DNA of 64,000 bases from Mesaphorura yosii (taxonomy: Eukaryota > Arthropoda > Collembola > Poduromorpha > Tullbergiidae), in contig WIXG01000284.1 in the NCBI GenBank assembly GCA_009869945.1, forward strand, positions 1 to 64,000. Direction: 5' to 3'. Below the pieces are notes generated by a model. It did no database searches. It had not been told where the DNA came from and saw only the letters and a program-made list of their open reading frames with translations. Of the stretch, positions 10,159 to 23,411 are shown piece after piece. Each line of letters opens with the position of its first letter. Within the stretch, counting starts at the first letter, position 1. The position numbers were made by a program, and so were the translations under genes.

Positions 10159-13100
10159 CTAAACTAAATCTTTTAAAACGTGTTGATTGCTTCGTTGGAA
10201 TGACGAGAGGCCGGAGGTCAACTGCTTCTCCTCCAACTCCAGCTGATTTAGCTCATTGAGTTTCTTGATGGCACATTTTGCTGCGGCAGTCTTCGCATTC
10301 TTCTTATTTGTGCCGCAGCCATAAACATTATTCTCTAATCCTGGGACCCGAACCCTCATTATCGTCCAACCCAGTTCGTTAGTGGTGTTTCCAGAGACTC
10401 CTTCCGTTGGATCACTGAAAAATAAGAGCATAAAAAGTAATTATCGCCTCAGAAGTTGTCCGATTTACGTTTCACACGTACATGAATTTAATCTTTCCAG
10501 GAAATCGCTCGTACAATTCTCTTATTGGAGACAATGGAATGTCCTTCGTGAAGATATCTGTAAAGATGTTTATAAGTTATAGTTGATTACTCTCAAACGT
10601 CGAACTTAAATACTGAAAGTCGGTGCACTGCACGTAAGTAATTACCAATTTCATTCTTCATGAGTCTATAAAAGACCTTCCATACAGTGTCTAAAGACAT
10701 GCCACTGTCAATATACACGGCACCTGTCAGTGACTCGAATAAATCTCCCAAAATCTTAGGAACTTCCACATCTTCAGCAACGAGACATTCCATATCATTC
10801 AAAAGCTTGAACTGTAATGTTGCACAACTTTCATATCTCAAGCATCGTAATACGAATATTTCGAAGTGAAAGACTCTTACATGTCCTTGAACTTGGTAGC
10901 CGCATTGCTCCTGATACTCAACAAATTTGTCTATAGTATCCTGTAGCAATTTGGAGCTTGCCAACAAGTACTTATGAAAATCGTAACGAACGGTCAGGGA
11001 TCCGAAGGTCACATTGTTGACCAGAGCCGACTTCAAGTCTGTCAATTTTCCAGGCGTGTTCACCATTGGGTAAATGTGGTTTGTGACCAAAAAGTCTACA
11101 ATGCCACAAACGACAAACATGCTACACACAAGCGGAATCTGGGATGACATGAATTGGAAACGATAATTTACCCAGAATTGCATCTCCAAGGAACTCCAGT
11201 CGCTGAAACCCTCCTGTGGTCCTGTTTCCTTTAAAGCCAGGGTGAGTGAAGGCCTCAACCAGCAGCCATTGATTTTTGAACCTGGAAAAGGAAATTTCAG
11301 CTGTGCCTTTTACTCACATCTTGTGAAAAGAAAGAACTGCCAAATCTTACTTGTATTGCAATAATGTCTCCAAATCTTCTACAAGTGATGCCAGAATCTG
11401 TGTCTGAGTACTTTCTGGGTAGTTCAGGTTCACTGGTGGCGGCCTTCCGTAGGTTATTTTTTCACCGTTGGGTCCAGGGCCGCGAAGTCCAATCCACTCC
11501 ATGAATCTCATTGCACTATCCAGGCCACCGTGGAGAAAATATGCGCCTATGAGAGCTTCGACGGAGTCGGCAACACGTTTGTCGCCAAACTCGGAGTGGG
11601 TATAACATGTCCTCAGAGATGTTTTCTCAGCAGGAGCGTTAACTTTCGCCCATTCCAGCAAAGCATTTTCATCCATCTGGCCAACTTGCTCGACAGACAA
11701 TTGGGCAAAAGCTGAGAATGCGATGCCCAACGTGGAAGCAACCATTGAGATTTTGGGGTTGCAAATGTACCCGGGTGGAAGCCAACTATATTCAGGTTTG
11801 AAAACACCGCCACTCAGTATCTCGCCCAAGTCATTCATCTTGGCAAAGTAATACAAATGCGCGTTGGAAACCAATTTGTTCCTCAGGTTGGTCATCTGAC
11901 CTTCCTGCCACTCTGGATATGTTGTATAAATGAACTGTGAGACAAACAGCTTCAGCACAGAATCTCCAATAATTTCAAGGCGCTCCAAACTGACGCTATC
12001 GTTTGCCTTGGACAAGGTCAGTGCCTAAACGTCAGATACTGCCTTAATAAAAAGCTTCGGATGAATAATTTAATTCAGAGCTTGCCTCCATTATTGTGTG
12101 CGTGGATGGGCCGCTTTCTTTACTGAAGTCAGTAAGGCGATCAAGACTTTTGAAGTGCACTTGGTCAGTATTAATCATGGCTAAACGCAGTGAAATAACA
12201 TCATTTTAATTGTTCAACTACTCAAAGAAAGGTAATGTTATCACTTACAAATGCCTAGCATGGCTTGCTTCGATGGTGGTGGACTGTGCCCCGCAAAATA
12301 CCCTCGAACTTGGGCACGTTTCTTCTTCTCTCGTGCAAACTGAGTTACTTCTTCCCTCGTCGTTTGCATTGGGTGCTTGTACTCATAGTGGAATGCATCA
12401 ACATCTGAAAAGGCGGAAGAACTTTCGTACTGTGAACTGTGTAGACTGTATCGGGCTGGCTTTTCCTTTTGCCAGTTGCATACGCTCTGGTCACAAAATC
12501 GAGTCTTTCGATTGGGACTCATTCTTTTGGACAAGCAAACTGGTGAAAGCCAACATGAATTACCCAGAGTTACACCGAACACACCAACTAATTTCTCAAC
12601 TGTTCCCTCCTTTGACGCCTTTGAGGTTGAAAATGTCGCTGCCTCGGAATGGCCGGGCATGGGCACCTTCTCGTCTCTAAAGTTGTTAATTTCTAGAATT
12701 CACAAACTCCTTAGAACGGTGTAGGGAAGCTCAAACTATGATATCCTTATCAGCTTTAACTTACGCTCAGGTTGTTTCTCATCTGCAAAAGCAGCGTCCC
12801 AGGAAAAGTACTTCGCAACAGACTCTTTAATCTCACTACTCATGAGCAGTCGGAACATTCTATGAATGATAGAAGGCAGAAATTTTGCTTGCAGGTAGTA
12901 GGATGACGGAATTAGAGATAAATTGCAAAATTCTGGGAGCAGTCGAGGCAAAACCTTCGACTTTTCCTTTTTCTTTTGTGAGTCAAATTTTGAAGTCAAG
13001 AAGTTCAACTGGCTTCGTATTTGTTTACACTTGAGTAATGGCTGGTTTAAGTTGAATGGAGTGAGTCCATATTGTTGCTTGTAATATGCGCTATAGCTCT

Positions 13101-16100
13101 CGAATTTCGTGGGGTTTTCCACAAAAGATGACTGCGGTGACTGACCCTCCAAAACTTCCACGACGCAAAATTTCTGCAAGTTATAAATTGTTCTCTTTAG
13201 CATTGCAATTCAAATCCACCAGTCTAATATTTTTGGCAAATGAGAATTTAATAAGAACGGCAAATAGGAAGGGGTCAAATTGCAAGTGAGAGGAATGAAA
13301 GAATACGTCAAATTAAGAGAAAGTCGACTAAACGCACAGCTTTTGGGTCTGCATTTCCGTGCCACGGCACAACAATTGCGTCGTTGTATCTTTGTACATC
13401 AATTGGTTTCCTGTGCTTATGATCTGAGGCCTTGTGGATCACCGTGTCATCGAATGTTGTGAGTATTTTCGAGAATTCCCAGTCAAGTTCATATCCTCCT
13501 GCAACTATTCAAGTGCGCAGAATATTGTATAATAAGTACCGGCCGAAAAAGATTCTTTTGTGAAGTTTGCAAATGTATCTTACTTTTCTTTATTGGAGTG
13601 ATTAAAAACGGGGCCTCCACTTTCTCGAAGAATGGGTTGTTCAAAGGTAGTCCAGCAAGGTGAATAAAAGCAAGGTCTTGTGCGTCTCGAAGATGCTTAA
13701 TTTCATCCGGAGTAAATCTTGGAGCATGATTACAAAAGTCAATTTTCTTCAGCATAACGAGAAAAGTTCCACTCCTTGCGAATAATGTAAAAGGTTTAAT
13801 CTGGGAAACAGCAAGCAGTAAAATTGATTAACAAATCTTGAATACTAAGGCATTTAAAGTAATATTACCAACTACTAACCTTTGATAAATCTGCACTCGT
13901 AACAATTCCAAACAAATATTGTCGATGTTCAAAATTATACAGCTGAGCCTCCTCACTGTACGCCTCAACCACTTCAGTTTGGTTAATAATGATTGCGTAG
14001 GTGTTCAATATGAAACCAGGACGGATCTTGGCAGTTATAATAGTTTGAGGAACCTGAAAAAAGACACCTTTGGTTGTCGTGAGTTGCGCATTTTCCTTTA
14101 AGAAATCGGGGTCACCTTTTTGGGGTACCATTTAGTCTTTTTGTTAGTGCCAGCTTTTCCAGTACGACCATCATTCTTGCATTCTGCCTCAATCTCATCG
14201 AGCAACGCCATTATCACGGGAGGAATTTCCCGAGGAATTGGTAGAAACTGGTCATTGAGCCCTCGTTTCTCATGCAAAATCATGCAGGTTTTGAAAAAGG
14301 CACTTCTCTTTGCCCCGACTTTACTCTCCTTCACAGGTCCCTAAGTAATAGTGAAAGCATATAGAAGGAGGCACTAGAAATTAGGACATTTACATCGTAC
14401 TTCTATAATTTCTCTGTGCACTGAGTTGGACGGAAGTAATACATATGCTCGAAACAGGTTCTCTGCAACTCGTTTCCACCAACAGACTGGGGACAAATTG
14501 ACTAATCTGTCACATGAGAGTGTCGCACAATATCTAGAGTAATGTAGAAACGTCTTTAAACTCCAGGAAAATTTGCTACCTGAAAAAGTGAATAGGAATC
14601 GGATCTGGCTTACCTGTGAGCTCGGGAAATAGCGTCCGTTTCAGTTAATTGCGGGCTATCTAATGTGCCTCCAGGACAATAGGGAACCACTTCCTCAGCA
14701 GGAAACCCGGTATCATTTCCACCTGCCCCATCGTCATCTATATGCAAGACGCTCTCACGCATACACTCTGCCAACACCTCGTTGAAGTGCTTAAACATCT
14801 TTAATTTCTTAATTCGCTTGCTTGCCTCAGCTTCCTCCAAGAATACGTAGAAGCTGGCGTCACGTTTTCTGGCCCTTCCCATCGACTGAACGTACGATGG
14901 GTAGGCTTGAATGTCGTCAAATCTTATTACAATGTTGCAGCTTGGAACATTGATACCTTCTTCCAACACTTTCGTAGCAAAGAGTAAATTGTACTCTTTC
15001 TTGTGAAATCTAGTGATATAAATAGAAATCAATCAGTTCATTAGTTTAGATACAGCTACGGTGCTACTTAATCTAGGACATACCTCTCGATAATTTTTGC
15101 CTGCTTTGCCGAAGTTACTCGAGCTTCTTCATAATCTGTGCCGACGCTAGCATTTCCTACTACGAAGTATGCTTTAATATGACTTGACCTGGGACAAACT
15201 ACGGCTCTGTCCTAAAAGTGATACAAAGTTGAAAATAACAGAACAATTCTTCGGAGAGCAACCTTTCCTACCTCGAAGTACCAGGATAGTACTTGCACTG
15301 TTAACCGCTGCTCCCCAAAGACGAGCCCACAGAGGGGTTCCGCGGGGGTGCCTCTGTACAAGACAAAAGTATGTGTAATGTGCTCTTAATAAACAAAGCA
15401 GATATGCTATTTTTAACAATGCGACGGTGGTAAGATTGTACAGTAGTACCGATTTGCCTCTAGAAGCAAGCAAAGTCGCATCAATTTGTCAGATACAAAC
15501 ATGAGAACTTGTTGATCTACAGTTTCTACCCTCATGATACCGTCCAGTTGATGACCAAAGTTCAGCAAGGCGGTGTCCACTAATTCTAGAAAGTACTTGA
15601 TTATGCCATTCTCCTCCACTTCCATTGCCACAAGAAGGTACGAACGCTTTATTTGGCACGCAATGCGAGCGCAATACGGGCCTTTGGGAAAGAATATTAG
15701 GATTAGTATATTATTATTAGATTGACATCCAAGAATCTGAATACGGAATGGGTAGCATAATTATGGCAATTCAAGCTACAAGTTTAAATGTACCTAGGTC
15801 TTTCAGAACTTTGATGATGTCCTTTATGATAGACCCCAATTTTTGAGGCACAGTCTTAGCGTTCGAAGCAAAAACTTGGCCCATATGATTCAGCGATAGG
15901 TGTTCGATGTCTTTAATTTTGGAGCATCTGTCGTCGAACTGCGACTTGTCCAATGCTTTTAGGTATTGCTGAATGTGTTGTAAATTCGATGTTAGTTCTT
16001 CAATATTCCAACTGTAGACCGGATTGGTCTTGTAAGAAATGTACTTAGTTGAAGCATTTGTTGAATGGCTATAGAGTCATAACGTGAAAGTGAATTTTAC

Positions 16101-17713
16101 TTGAAGTGCTTGTTACTTTTACTTATTTTTCATTTAAAAAAGAGAAGAAACCACTCACGCCAAAACCTCTTCATATTTATGATGGGTCACAGCTTTGGCG
16201 TCGAAGCGGTTTTCAATCTCTTTGATGCTATTTTTAATTTTCACTTTCTCCGTACTTGTATTGCCACCGTTTATTATCGTCGCAGTTAGTCCTAAGATTC
16301 GGGGAAGTGATTGATAGTCTTTGCTTTTCCTTTCCCAGTAGTGTTTCATTATCTAAAAGAATGTTGAATTGAAACATCAAAATCAAATAAGAACAAAATA
16401 TATGTGCGCAATGTAGCGCAACCTAATTTGGCAATTCCGTTAGGAGTTCCAGCATTAATTATATAGACCCCTTTAATGATTTCAAATTTCAATGAATTAC
16501 CCCAACCATGCAGTGATCTCCTACCTGAAAAATCAAAATAAAGATAATGAAGACGGTCGAATCACGTGTATTTGTGAAATCGGCTTTAGAATTCACGCTT
16601 ACAGCATTGTGACACTCGTCGAAAATCACCAAACTGACATTGCTCCATTTGATATTTGCACTTTTTAGACAGTCGAGGAAAATTTGTGCCGTCATCACAA
16701 ATATCTAAAGCAGTCAACCAGGTATGTCTCATGAACCAGAATTTGTTTAATTAAAGCATTATTGAAAATGACAATTCACCTTGAATCTCTTCATCCAATC
16801 CTCCCATATCGGTCTCATGAGACTGTCCTTTGAATATATGTCAATATTCAGGTCTCCGGTGAGTTCCATAACTATGTCGTCCTCTTTGGAGAAGGATGGA
16901 GATATGTGATCCCTTAAGTACTTCGCTTGCTGGTGGATCAGTGGAACAGAACACGCCGCAAACACTATGATTTGATCAGACCTGTCGCAATTAAGCACAG
17001 AAACAAGCGAGAAATATGTAACGACAAATTAAAGGAACGTAGCTTGGTGTTGGCAGTGCTGGGACTACTTACTTAGTTTCGCCTCGCAAAAAATGTTTTA
17101 TTAGCTGGACGGCAATGAAAGTTTTCCCGGATCCTGTCGGGAGGCAAATAATAGTATTCTGTACCTTCACCATTTCCAATAAAGTAGTCTGCAACACGAA
17201 ACAAAGGGACCATTAATCATTATTTTGTACTACTTCAAATTCGATATACTCACTAATAAGATGGCTACAATGTCTCTAACGTAATTAATTACCACAACTT
17301 AAACGTTACCTGATAAGATCGTTCAACAAGTTTTTCGCAGGCAATACTCTGCTCCTCCGCTCGCAAACGTTCTATGTATTCCACTATAAAATGAGAATTG
17401 GTCATGTAGGTAACAAATTTACGCTAATTCTCATCAGTTTATCCTTCATGCTTGAATATTAGTAAATACTACGCGTTAAATGAAGTCAATGGAACTCACC
17501 GTCAGCTTCTGTAGAGGAGTTGGACGTATCATCCGGAGAACTTGCAAGATCAGAAGAGTAAACATCTTCATCAGACGAGATTGAATCGTCTAAACCCAGT
17601 TCAGTTGAATCTAAAGCAAATAAAAATAATTAGCGATTTGCACGCTTTAAAGCATGAATTGCTACTACTTGGTACTTACCTTTATCAAATTCGTCGCCGA
17701 AACACCGAGCCAT
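10159..17713 (-). CDS. Dicer: Dicer endoribonuclease
   Basis: All 27 coding exons join in phase to 1774 aa, close to the usual 1,800-1,900: 17680-17713, 17500-17610, 17310-17383, 17073-17188, 16780-16981, 16603-16704, 16501-16524, 16159-16352, 15794-16068, 15450-15681, 15272-15353, 15084-15211, 14614-15009, 14401-14533, 14116-14340, 13880-14053, 13584-13800, 13338-13498, 12765-13173, 12249-12692, 12086-12180, 11351-12024, 11172-11281, 10881-11095, 10646-10811, 10482-10557, 10159-10414. Order: helicase with Walker A (PTGSGKT, 90-96) and DECH (208-211), helicase C (SMGRARKRD), dimerisation domain, PAZ, RNase IIIa (ERLEIIGDS near 1290), RNase IIIb (RLEFLGDA near 1530), dsRBD (about 1690-1765). 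The acidic catalytic residues of both RNase III domains are present. It cuts long dsRNA or hairpins into siRNA or miRNA. The ALTLSKAND before RNase IIIa resembles animal Dicer-1; the intact helicase suggests an ATP-using enzyme. Dicer-1 versus Dicer-2 is not settled. Confidence 0.96.
12025..12085 (-). other. GC-AG intron in Dicer before RNase IIIa
   Basis: The donor reads GAG|GCAAGC and the acceptor CGTTTAG|GCACTG. The join gives ...IMEALTLSKAND, which matches the conserved ILQALTLSNAND of animal Dicers. No GT donor gives this result. Confidence 0.7.
16501..16524 (-). other. 24-bp micro-exon of Dicer helicase
   Basis: Eight codons (VGDHCMVG) stand between TTTTTCAG and GTAATT, flanked by phase-0 introns. 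They restore the GDH motif that follows the DECH box in other Dicers, so skipping would damage the helicase without shifting the frame. Confidence 0.75.
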
Positions 17714-20700
17714 ACTTATAATTGTGGTGATTTGAACTTAGAGTATTGTGGATGCTTGCCGGCTACCTAATATCACACGTCAAATCACATTGCAACTTGG
17801 GCCCATACCAACGATTAAAATGCAAGATGGTATTGCATCATATTCAAATCGGCGAATCGATGTCAGCCGCACGACTTAACATCAGCAGCAGTCAAAACGT
17901 TTAAGCTGCCCAACTGCAGATTTTGAATTCGCGAAAACCAAAACATTGATCATCTGCCATTTGGGACACAACACGCTCACTCGTCTTTGTTTTAGCTATT
18001 TTCAGAAATCAAAATCACTGGCAGGAAATGCGAAGTCAATTAAATCAGAGGTTTCATTAAATGCTAAGAAATAAGAAATCGATGCTCATGAAGTGCACTG
18101 ATGAAGTGTCGATGACTGGATGACAACTAAAATACGAAAGCGTTGGCGTGGGTGCGGTGGACCATGAAATCTTAAATGTCGCATGGCCCCTAGCACTTGT
18201 GTTGATGCATAGTAAATTCCATTTGATAAATTGTCTTGAAAGGTAAATGCTGGAATGTAACTCATGGCATTTATCCAGTAAAACTTTGGGTAAGGTGGAT
18301 GGACGGACGCTTGCAAAGTTAGTGCCTTATCTAGAAGTATGAAGTGTGTATTTATAACGTCAACAGTTAATCCATTTCACTAAAAATTCTTACGAATTAT
18401 TTGCATCCTTAATGCCAAACGCTCATACCGGTGAAGCCGTTCTCTGACTTCCTGCACGGCACGGCTGCTCGTTTTTTTTACATCACAAAGAGTTGACTAT
18501 GATTACACAGAATAGATTACTAAGAGGCTTTGTAACAGCGTTTTGACCTCTTGATTCGCATCGCGGATGGTGAAAGCAGATGTTGAGATGCCACTCCCGG
18601 TCACACTTATGTCCATGAATCATTCCATACGCACATGAGCATGACGTTAGCATTTAACACGAATTGCTAGCAACAAATTGTTCGGTTGATGCATTTACTG
18701 CCCTGTGTTATTGATAGATAAGAGGCATCCGATGAATAATATCAATTTTATTTAGGCAGTCAAGTGTTGAGTCCAGGTTTTGGTTTGTTTCTAGTCAATG
18801 AACAAAGGATCTGGATTTCCTTTTGCATTGTCCGTATTTGCTAACCACGCGACAAACCGAGAGAGTGCAAAGAACGCATGACATTTGGTGGGTAAAAAAT
18901 AATCTATAGCACGAGGAAATTTTGAAGCTCGTAGAAAGTTGGGAAGAAAACTGATTCTGTGGATAGAATTTCAAGAATTAAGATTAAGATCTTGTCCATC
19001 AACAACGCAATGGTACCAGCTTCAACTGTAAGTGAACTCCGAGAAGGTTTGAACAAATCTACGAAGAATTTATTGCGAATTGAACTTTTCATGTACGAAG
19101 GTTGATATTTATAAATTAATTCCAGGAAACCGCAAACTTCGGCGTTCGTCTCAGGCTCAGGTGGGCAGAAATCTCGTTAGTTCGCTGGGTTGTTGAAGAT
19201 CAACTCAAACCAGCAGCTGCGGAATCCTTACCTTAATTTCTTACTGTGCGTACTGGAGCTATTGATAAGGTAAATTACACTGGGTTCTTTGAACTTAGAA
19301 ATGTCGATTGAAATCGCTGCTGACTACTGACCCAAGCATGTTGTCGGGTTCTTATTCTCAAATTCAACACAGCGCAATATGAAGATATCCTATGTGATTG
19401 GTTACAATTATGGGAGTTCATGCCATTTCATCAAGAAAGATAAGCCACCACAAACTTGTGATAATGTGTGGAAGACATTTATGTTTGAATTTTTCACTAT
19501 ACGTACCATAGCGGAGCTAGAGTTCGGAATAATGAAAAACCAGTAGTCGTAGTCAGTGCTCGGTGGAAGGAATAAAGTGATTTGCAGTGTCGTGGCAGAC
19601 CAGAAACGACTTGCATTATCGAATGGTTTGAGTCAACGCAAACGAATTATCGAACAGCGTGTATGGAATCGTAATTGCAATCGAGTGAGTCGAGTCTCAA
19701 ATACGGTGGCGCGTAAGAGGTTAACTTAATTATGAGTTGAACTCTGATTGGTAGTGGTTGGTGACTGGTGACAGCGACAAAGTGAGTTGGTTTAAGATTA
19801 TCCTTGGGCAAACCACAGGACCACTTCTTGTATGACATCAGATGACATTTCGAATAATGGTACCCGTGGCGTTCCAATTAATTTACGTAAGTAGTGATGG
19901 TCAAAGAAGTTTCCCCCAAACTTACATGGCATGGCAAAGAATTGACGAAAGTGCAGCATTGAGAGAGACACCAGAATTATCATGCACACGCAAATTAGAA
20001 TCGTATACGCACACGTGATAAACTTGTGAGATACAGATGCTTTAAATATCTCTTCATCCAACCCATAATTTCATTGCGTTCGAACGAGGATGACTGCTGA
20101 AAAGGACCGGTTTTTTCTGTGCATGCCTTGACCACTTGTCCGGAACAAGTTTTTGTTTCACTTGAAAATGTCATCTTTGTATTCTTCAAAACAGTAGTCA
20201 GATTTTTTCTGCAAAAAGTCCCACGTGGCCACGTTTCAGTTTCAACTAACAATTGCATTTGTTGCGTGCGATGTCAATTCCTGATTCCCGGTTTCCCATA
20301 TATTGTATATTCAAAATTCATGAAAGTTGTTCTTTGATTTATGACGGTCCAAGCTTTGTAGTCAAAGACGATATTTCCCATTCAAGCATATGCAACAACT
20401 TCCCATGCGAAGCCAGCGAATTGTATGAAGCAGTCACTGGATGATGGGAAACCATTTCCCACAATATCAAGCTATGGATATTCATATTCAGACTTCCTGA
20501 ACTCTTGGAGCAGAGTAAACGTGACGGCGTGGGCAATGTGAACAATCTGAAGGCTTTCTCCTTTTTGCTTGTTAGAACTATATTCATTTTATTGGCTAGA
20601 GTGACATCCCCTCGCATCACTGTCGCAATGGGCTGCCTTGATTTTAAATACTCCAAATTAATTCGTCTGTCAGCACTTTGACAGTTGACCTAAATATCAG

Positions 20701-20878
20701 GACAGGATCTCGCATGGTAGTGATTTAATTAACCTTACGCTTCATTAAGGCCAAGTTTAGTTTTAAATTCACAAAAGTGTTAATGGTAAACAACACGCTT
20801 CATGCTTTCTTGCTCTCACTACAATGACACTCATGCTGGCGAGGATTGAGTCGGTTCTTGAGTTGGTTGGGGAATATT
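17714..20878. other. Upstream region of Dicer; no gene supported
   Basis: This includes the Dicer promoter and 5' UTR. Several short frames exist on the minus strand (near 18086, 18904 and 19798-20258). One has a TM-like run (KFITCAYTILICVCMIILVSL), but it lacks an ATG and joinable exons. Nothing else is recognised. Confidence 0.4.
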
Positions 20879-21593
20879 CGGCCACGCAAAAAGGTCCATC
20901 GTCAGAAAGAGACATGGAAAAAAGGGGCCAAATTAAAAGGTTCACAGCATAAATATAGGTCACAGGAAAAAGGGCCAATGTAATAAAAGTTTACAAAGTA
21001 AAAACGTTCATTATGCAATGCATATTTTGCATATCTTAGCTGCAGCAAATATATAGATTACGTGCGCGGATGGCTTCAAGTCAACCAAATTAGTGTCTTC
21101 TGCGCTTCTCATTTTCTTCTCTTACCAGTGCACTGTTACAATTTTCAATTTTAACCTGATATTTAATTTTAACAATTGAGTTTGTCATTGGCAAAGTACA
21201 GAATGAAATGTTATGCGAATAATTAGATCATTCTCCGTTTAAAGTGAACAAAAATGCCAATTGTTTGGTGGCTCATATCTCACTCGCATCATGATCTGCA
21301 CCAACAAAGTCAAATGCTTCGGATAGCCGGGGTCAGGATGCATAAGTTGTAAAATTTTCATTGCTCAAATCGGTTGCATTCCCGAGTTATGGTCGGGCCA
21401 GAGAATGATTCATTTCCCGTACAAAGGTTTCTGTTTTTAAACAATTTTCGTATTCCAAATGTTGTCAATAAACATGGATGTATTTTTGTGGTGTGGATAT
21501 TTCAATCGGTGATCTCTTTTTTCCTGTGAACCTTTTAATCCGTGGCCGTTTTATCCTCTGGCCCTTATTTTTTGGTTCTTTTTCTCGTGGCCG
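20879..21593. mobile_element. Candidate non-autonomous element bounded by inverted repeats
   Basis: The left end CGGCCACGCAAAAAGG and the right end CTTTTTCTCGTGGCCG are inverted copies, matching at about 14 of 16 positions. Inside them a second inverted pair occurs: AAATTAAAAGGTTCACAG near 20932 and CTGTGAACCTTTTAATCC near 21526. Several GGCC-containing blocks alternate with A- or T-runs in both arms. The 0.7 kb interior has no long frame. This is the architecture of a MITE or a foldback element with long degenerate terminal repeats. No clear target-site duplication is visible, so the precise ends are uncertain. Confidence 0.45.
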
Positions 21594-23411
21594 ACCTGCC
21601 CGTGTACATTTATTCCTATTGAGTTGACTTGAGAGTTAGTTGCACACGCAGTTCTATTGGCATTGTCAGTCTTGTGCTGTTGTAGTGCACTGACAAATCC
21701 CAGCTGCAGCCAAAGTGCTAATTATAATTAGGGGCCAGGGTAGAAAATTTAAATAATGTGCATTTCAATTGTGAAACGGCTCTTGACGATCATTTGTAAT
21801 TTTAATGAAGAATGAATGAGCGAACGAGAGACTGACTTTTTGCATAAATACGTATTGCTTGTTGTTCACCTTTGCTTGTTATTATCACGTTCTCTCTGGG
21901 AAGCATTTGAAGCTTCCGTACATGTGTAGGCCTCTAATTAACCTCCAACCAAGAGCCTAAACTAAACTGGATCCCCTATTTTTAATGATTGGTTTTGCGT
22001 AATGCCTCGATTTTGACATTTACCTTCACGAGTTAATGGAAAATCGACCTACCTTAACTGGGATACTGATTTTAGACCGAGTTGAAGCAGTGCCATTTTC
22101 TGCCCGTGCCCGTTGGGTGTTATCTTTTGCTTTTTGTTTATTAGTGGCGTTAGCTGGTTGCGTCACTTTCTTAGCTAACAATCATGAAGAAATAATGAAA
22201 TTGATGATCCACCTGCTACGCGATATTTTCTTTCCTTTTCACTTTTCCTGGTCGCTGATTTGTTTTGAGGACGTGTTCTGGAGTTCAAAGTTTAATGATG
22301 GTCAGTGTTTGGACTTGAAATTTTCCTGTTTTCGTTCCTATTTTGAATGATTGAGTTATTAATCCAGTCTACCCAGTGCGTAAGGCTGAAATATTAATCG
22401 ACAATCGATCATTGCTGACGTGAATGAGTTTCACTCGTTATTAGGCGTGATTGGAAAAAATCAGATCTCGACTTGATCTTTTATGATTAAGCGAACTGAT
22501 TGATTGATTGAGTGCCCGCTTGTCATGTCGCTTAATACTCAAGCCGACCCACCTACTCGACTGATGGCTTGTGTTCTTAATTTTTGAGCTCTTGTTTAAT
22601 TCATTCTTGCGGACAAAATTTCCATACATTGTCACGCTGGCGGACGTGACTTGATTGCAATCGGCATTCAGTCTTGGATCTCACGTGGACGTTTTCCTTT
22701 TGTAATGGACTCCTTTGGAAGTACATGCAAAAACTGGCATACGTCAATAGTCAATCAATGACCATGCCTGCATAACATTCGTGATCATGCTTGTGCACTG
22801 TGTCAAAGAACCTTAAAATGCGGTCTGATTATTTGAATTTGTCAGAATTTCTAGCCATTGTCTTCTCTTCTTTCCATCAAACGACCAGCCAGAAATGTTT
22901 ACTTGACTGGAAATCAAAATCGGGCAAAAAATAAACGCAGCTATTTACACTAATGGGAAGTAATTCAAACCTTCCGAATAATGTCTTCGGAATATTTTTT
23001 CGCGTATTAAACTAAGTATCAAAGTACAAAGAGTCATGACTTCCTCGACGGTATTTCCATTCTTATGTAATTTATAGCAAGATTTGTACTACTCATAAAG
23101 ACAAGATTGTTATTCGCAAAAGTGTTTTTTGGATGTTGAAATTGTTGCAAGCGTGCAACGCCAACCTTGACTTATAAAATGACCCTTCATTGTTGGTTTC
23201 TTGTACCTGGAACAATTATTACTATCATCTAATTTCAGACTTCATAATTTGTTTTCAGATTTCAAGTTATCAGTCAAAACTACGTTTCTAGTCTACCAGA
23301 CTTTGCCCGGTGAAATTCCGCCAGCTGCCACTGTTACATGAAGAATATGCTTAATCCAATATGACAAGGGCAAGATGAAGTTGTAATAACTTGGCGGACG
23401 GACTCCGAATT
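21594..23411. other. Region upstream of FPPS; no supported gene
   Basis: A 104-codon frame at 22036-22350 starts with ATG and has one hydrophobic stretch (WVLSFAFCLLVALAGCVTFLA). It has no splice-linked partner and no recognisable domain. The rest is AT-rich and featureless. Confidence 0.4.

Noticed and set aside
12210-12724. Plus-strand frames opposite Dicer exon 20
   Set aside because: The minus-strand frame here joins in phase into Dicer; the plus frames are shadows.
19798-20258. Minus-strand frames with a TM-like segment
   Set aside because: The frame with the TM run has no ATG before the hydrophobic part, is preceded by a stop, and no acceptor or donor joins it to the overlapping frame.
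22036-22350. 104-aa plus-strand frame with one hydrophobic segment
   Set aside because: No homology recognised, no partner exon and no promoter or poly(A) signal nearby; could be chance.
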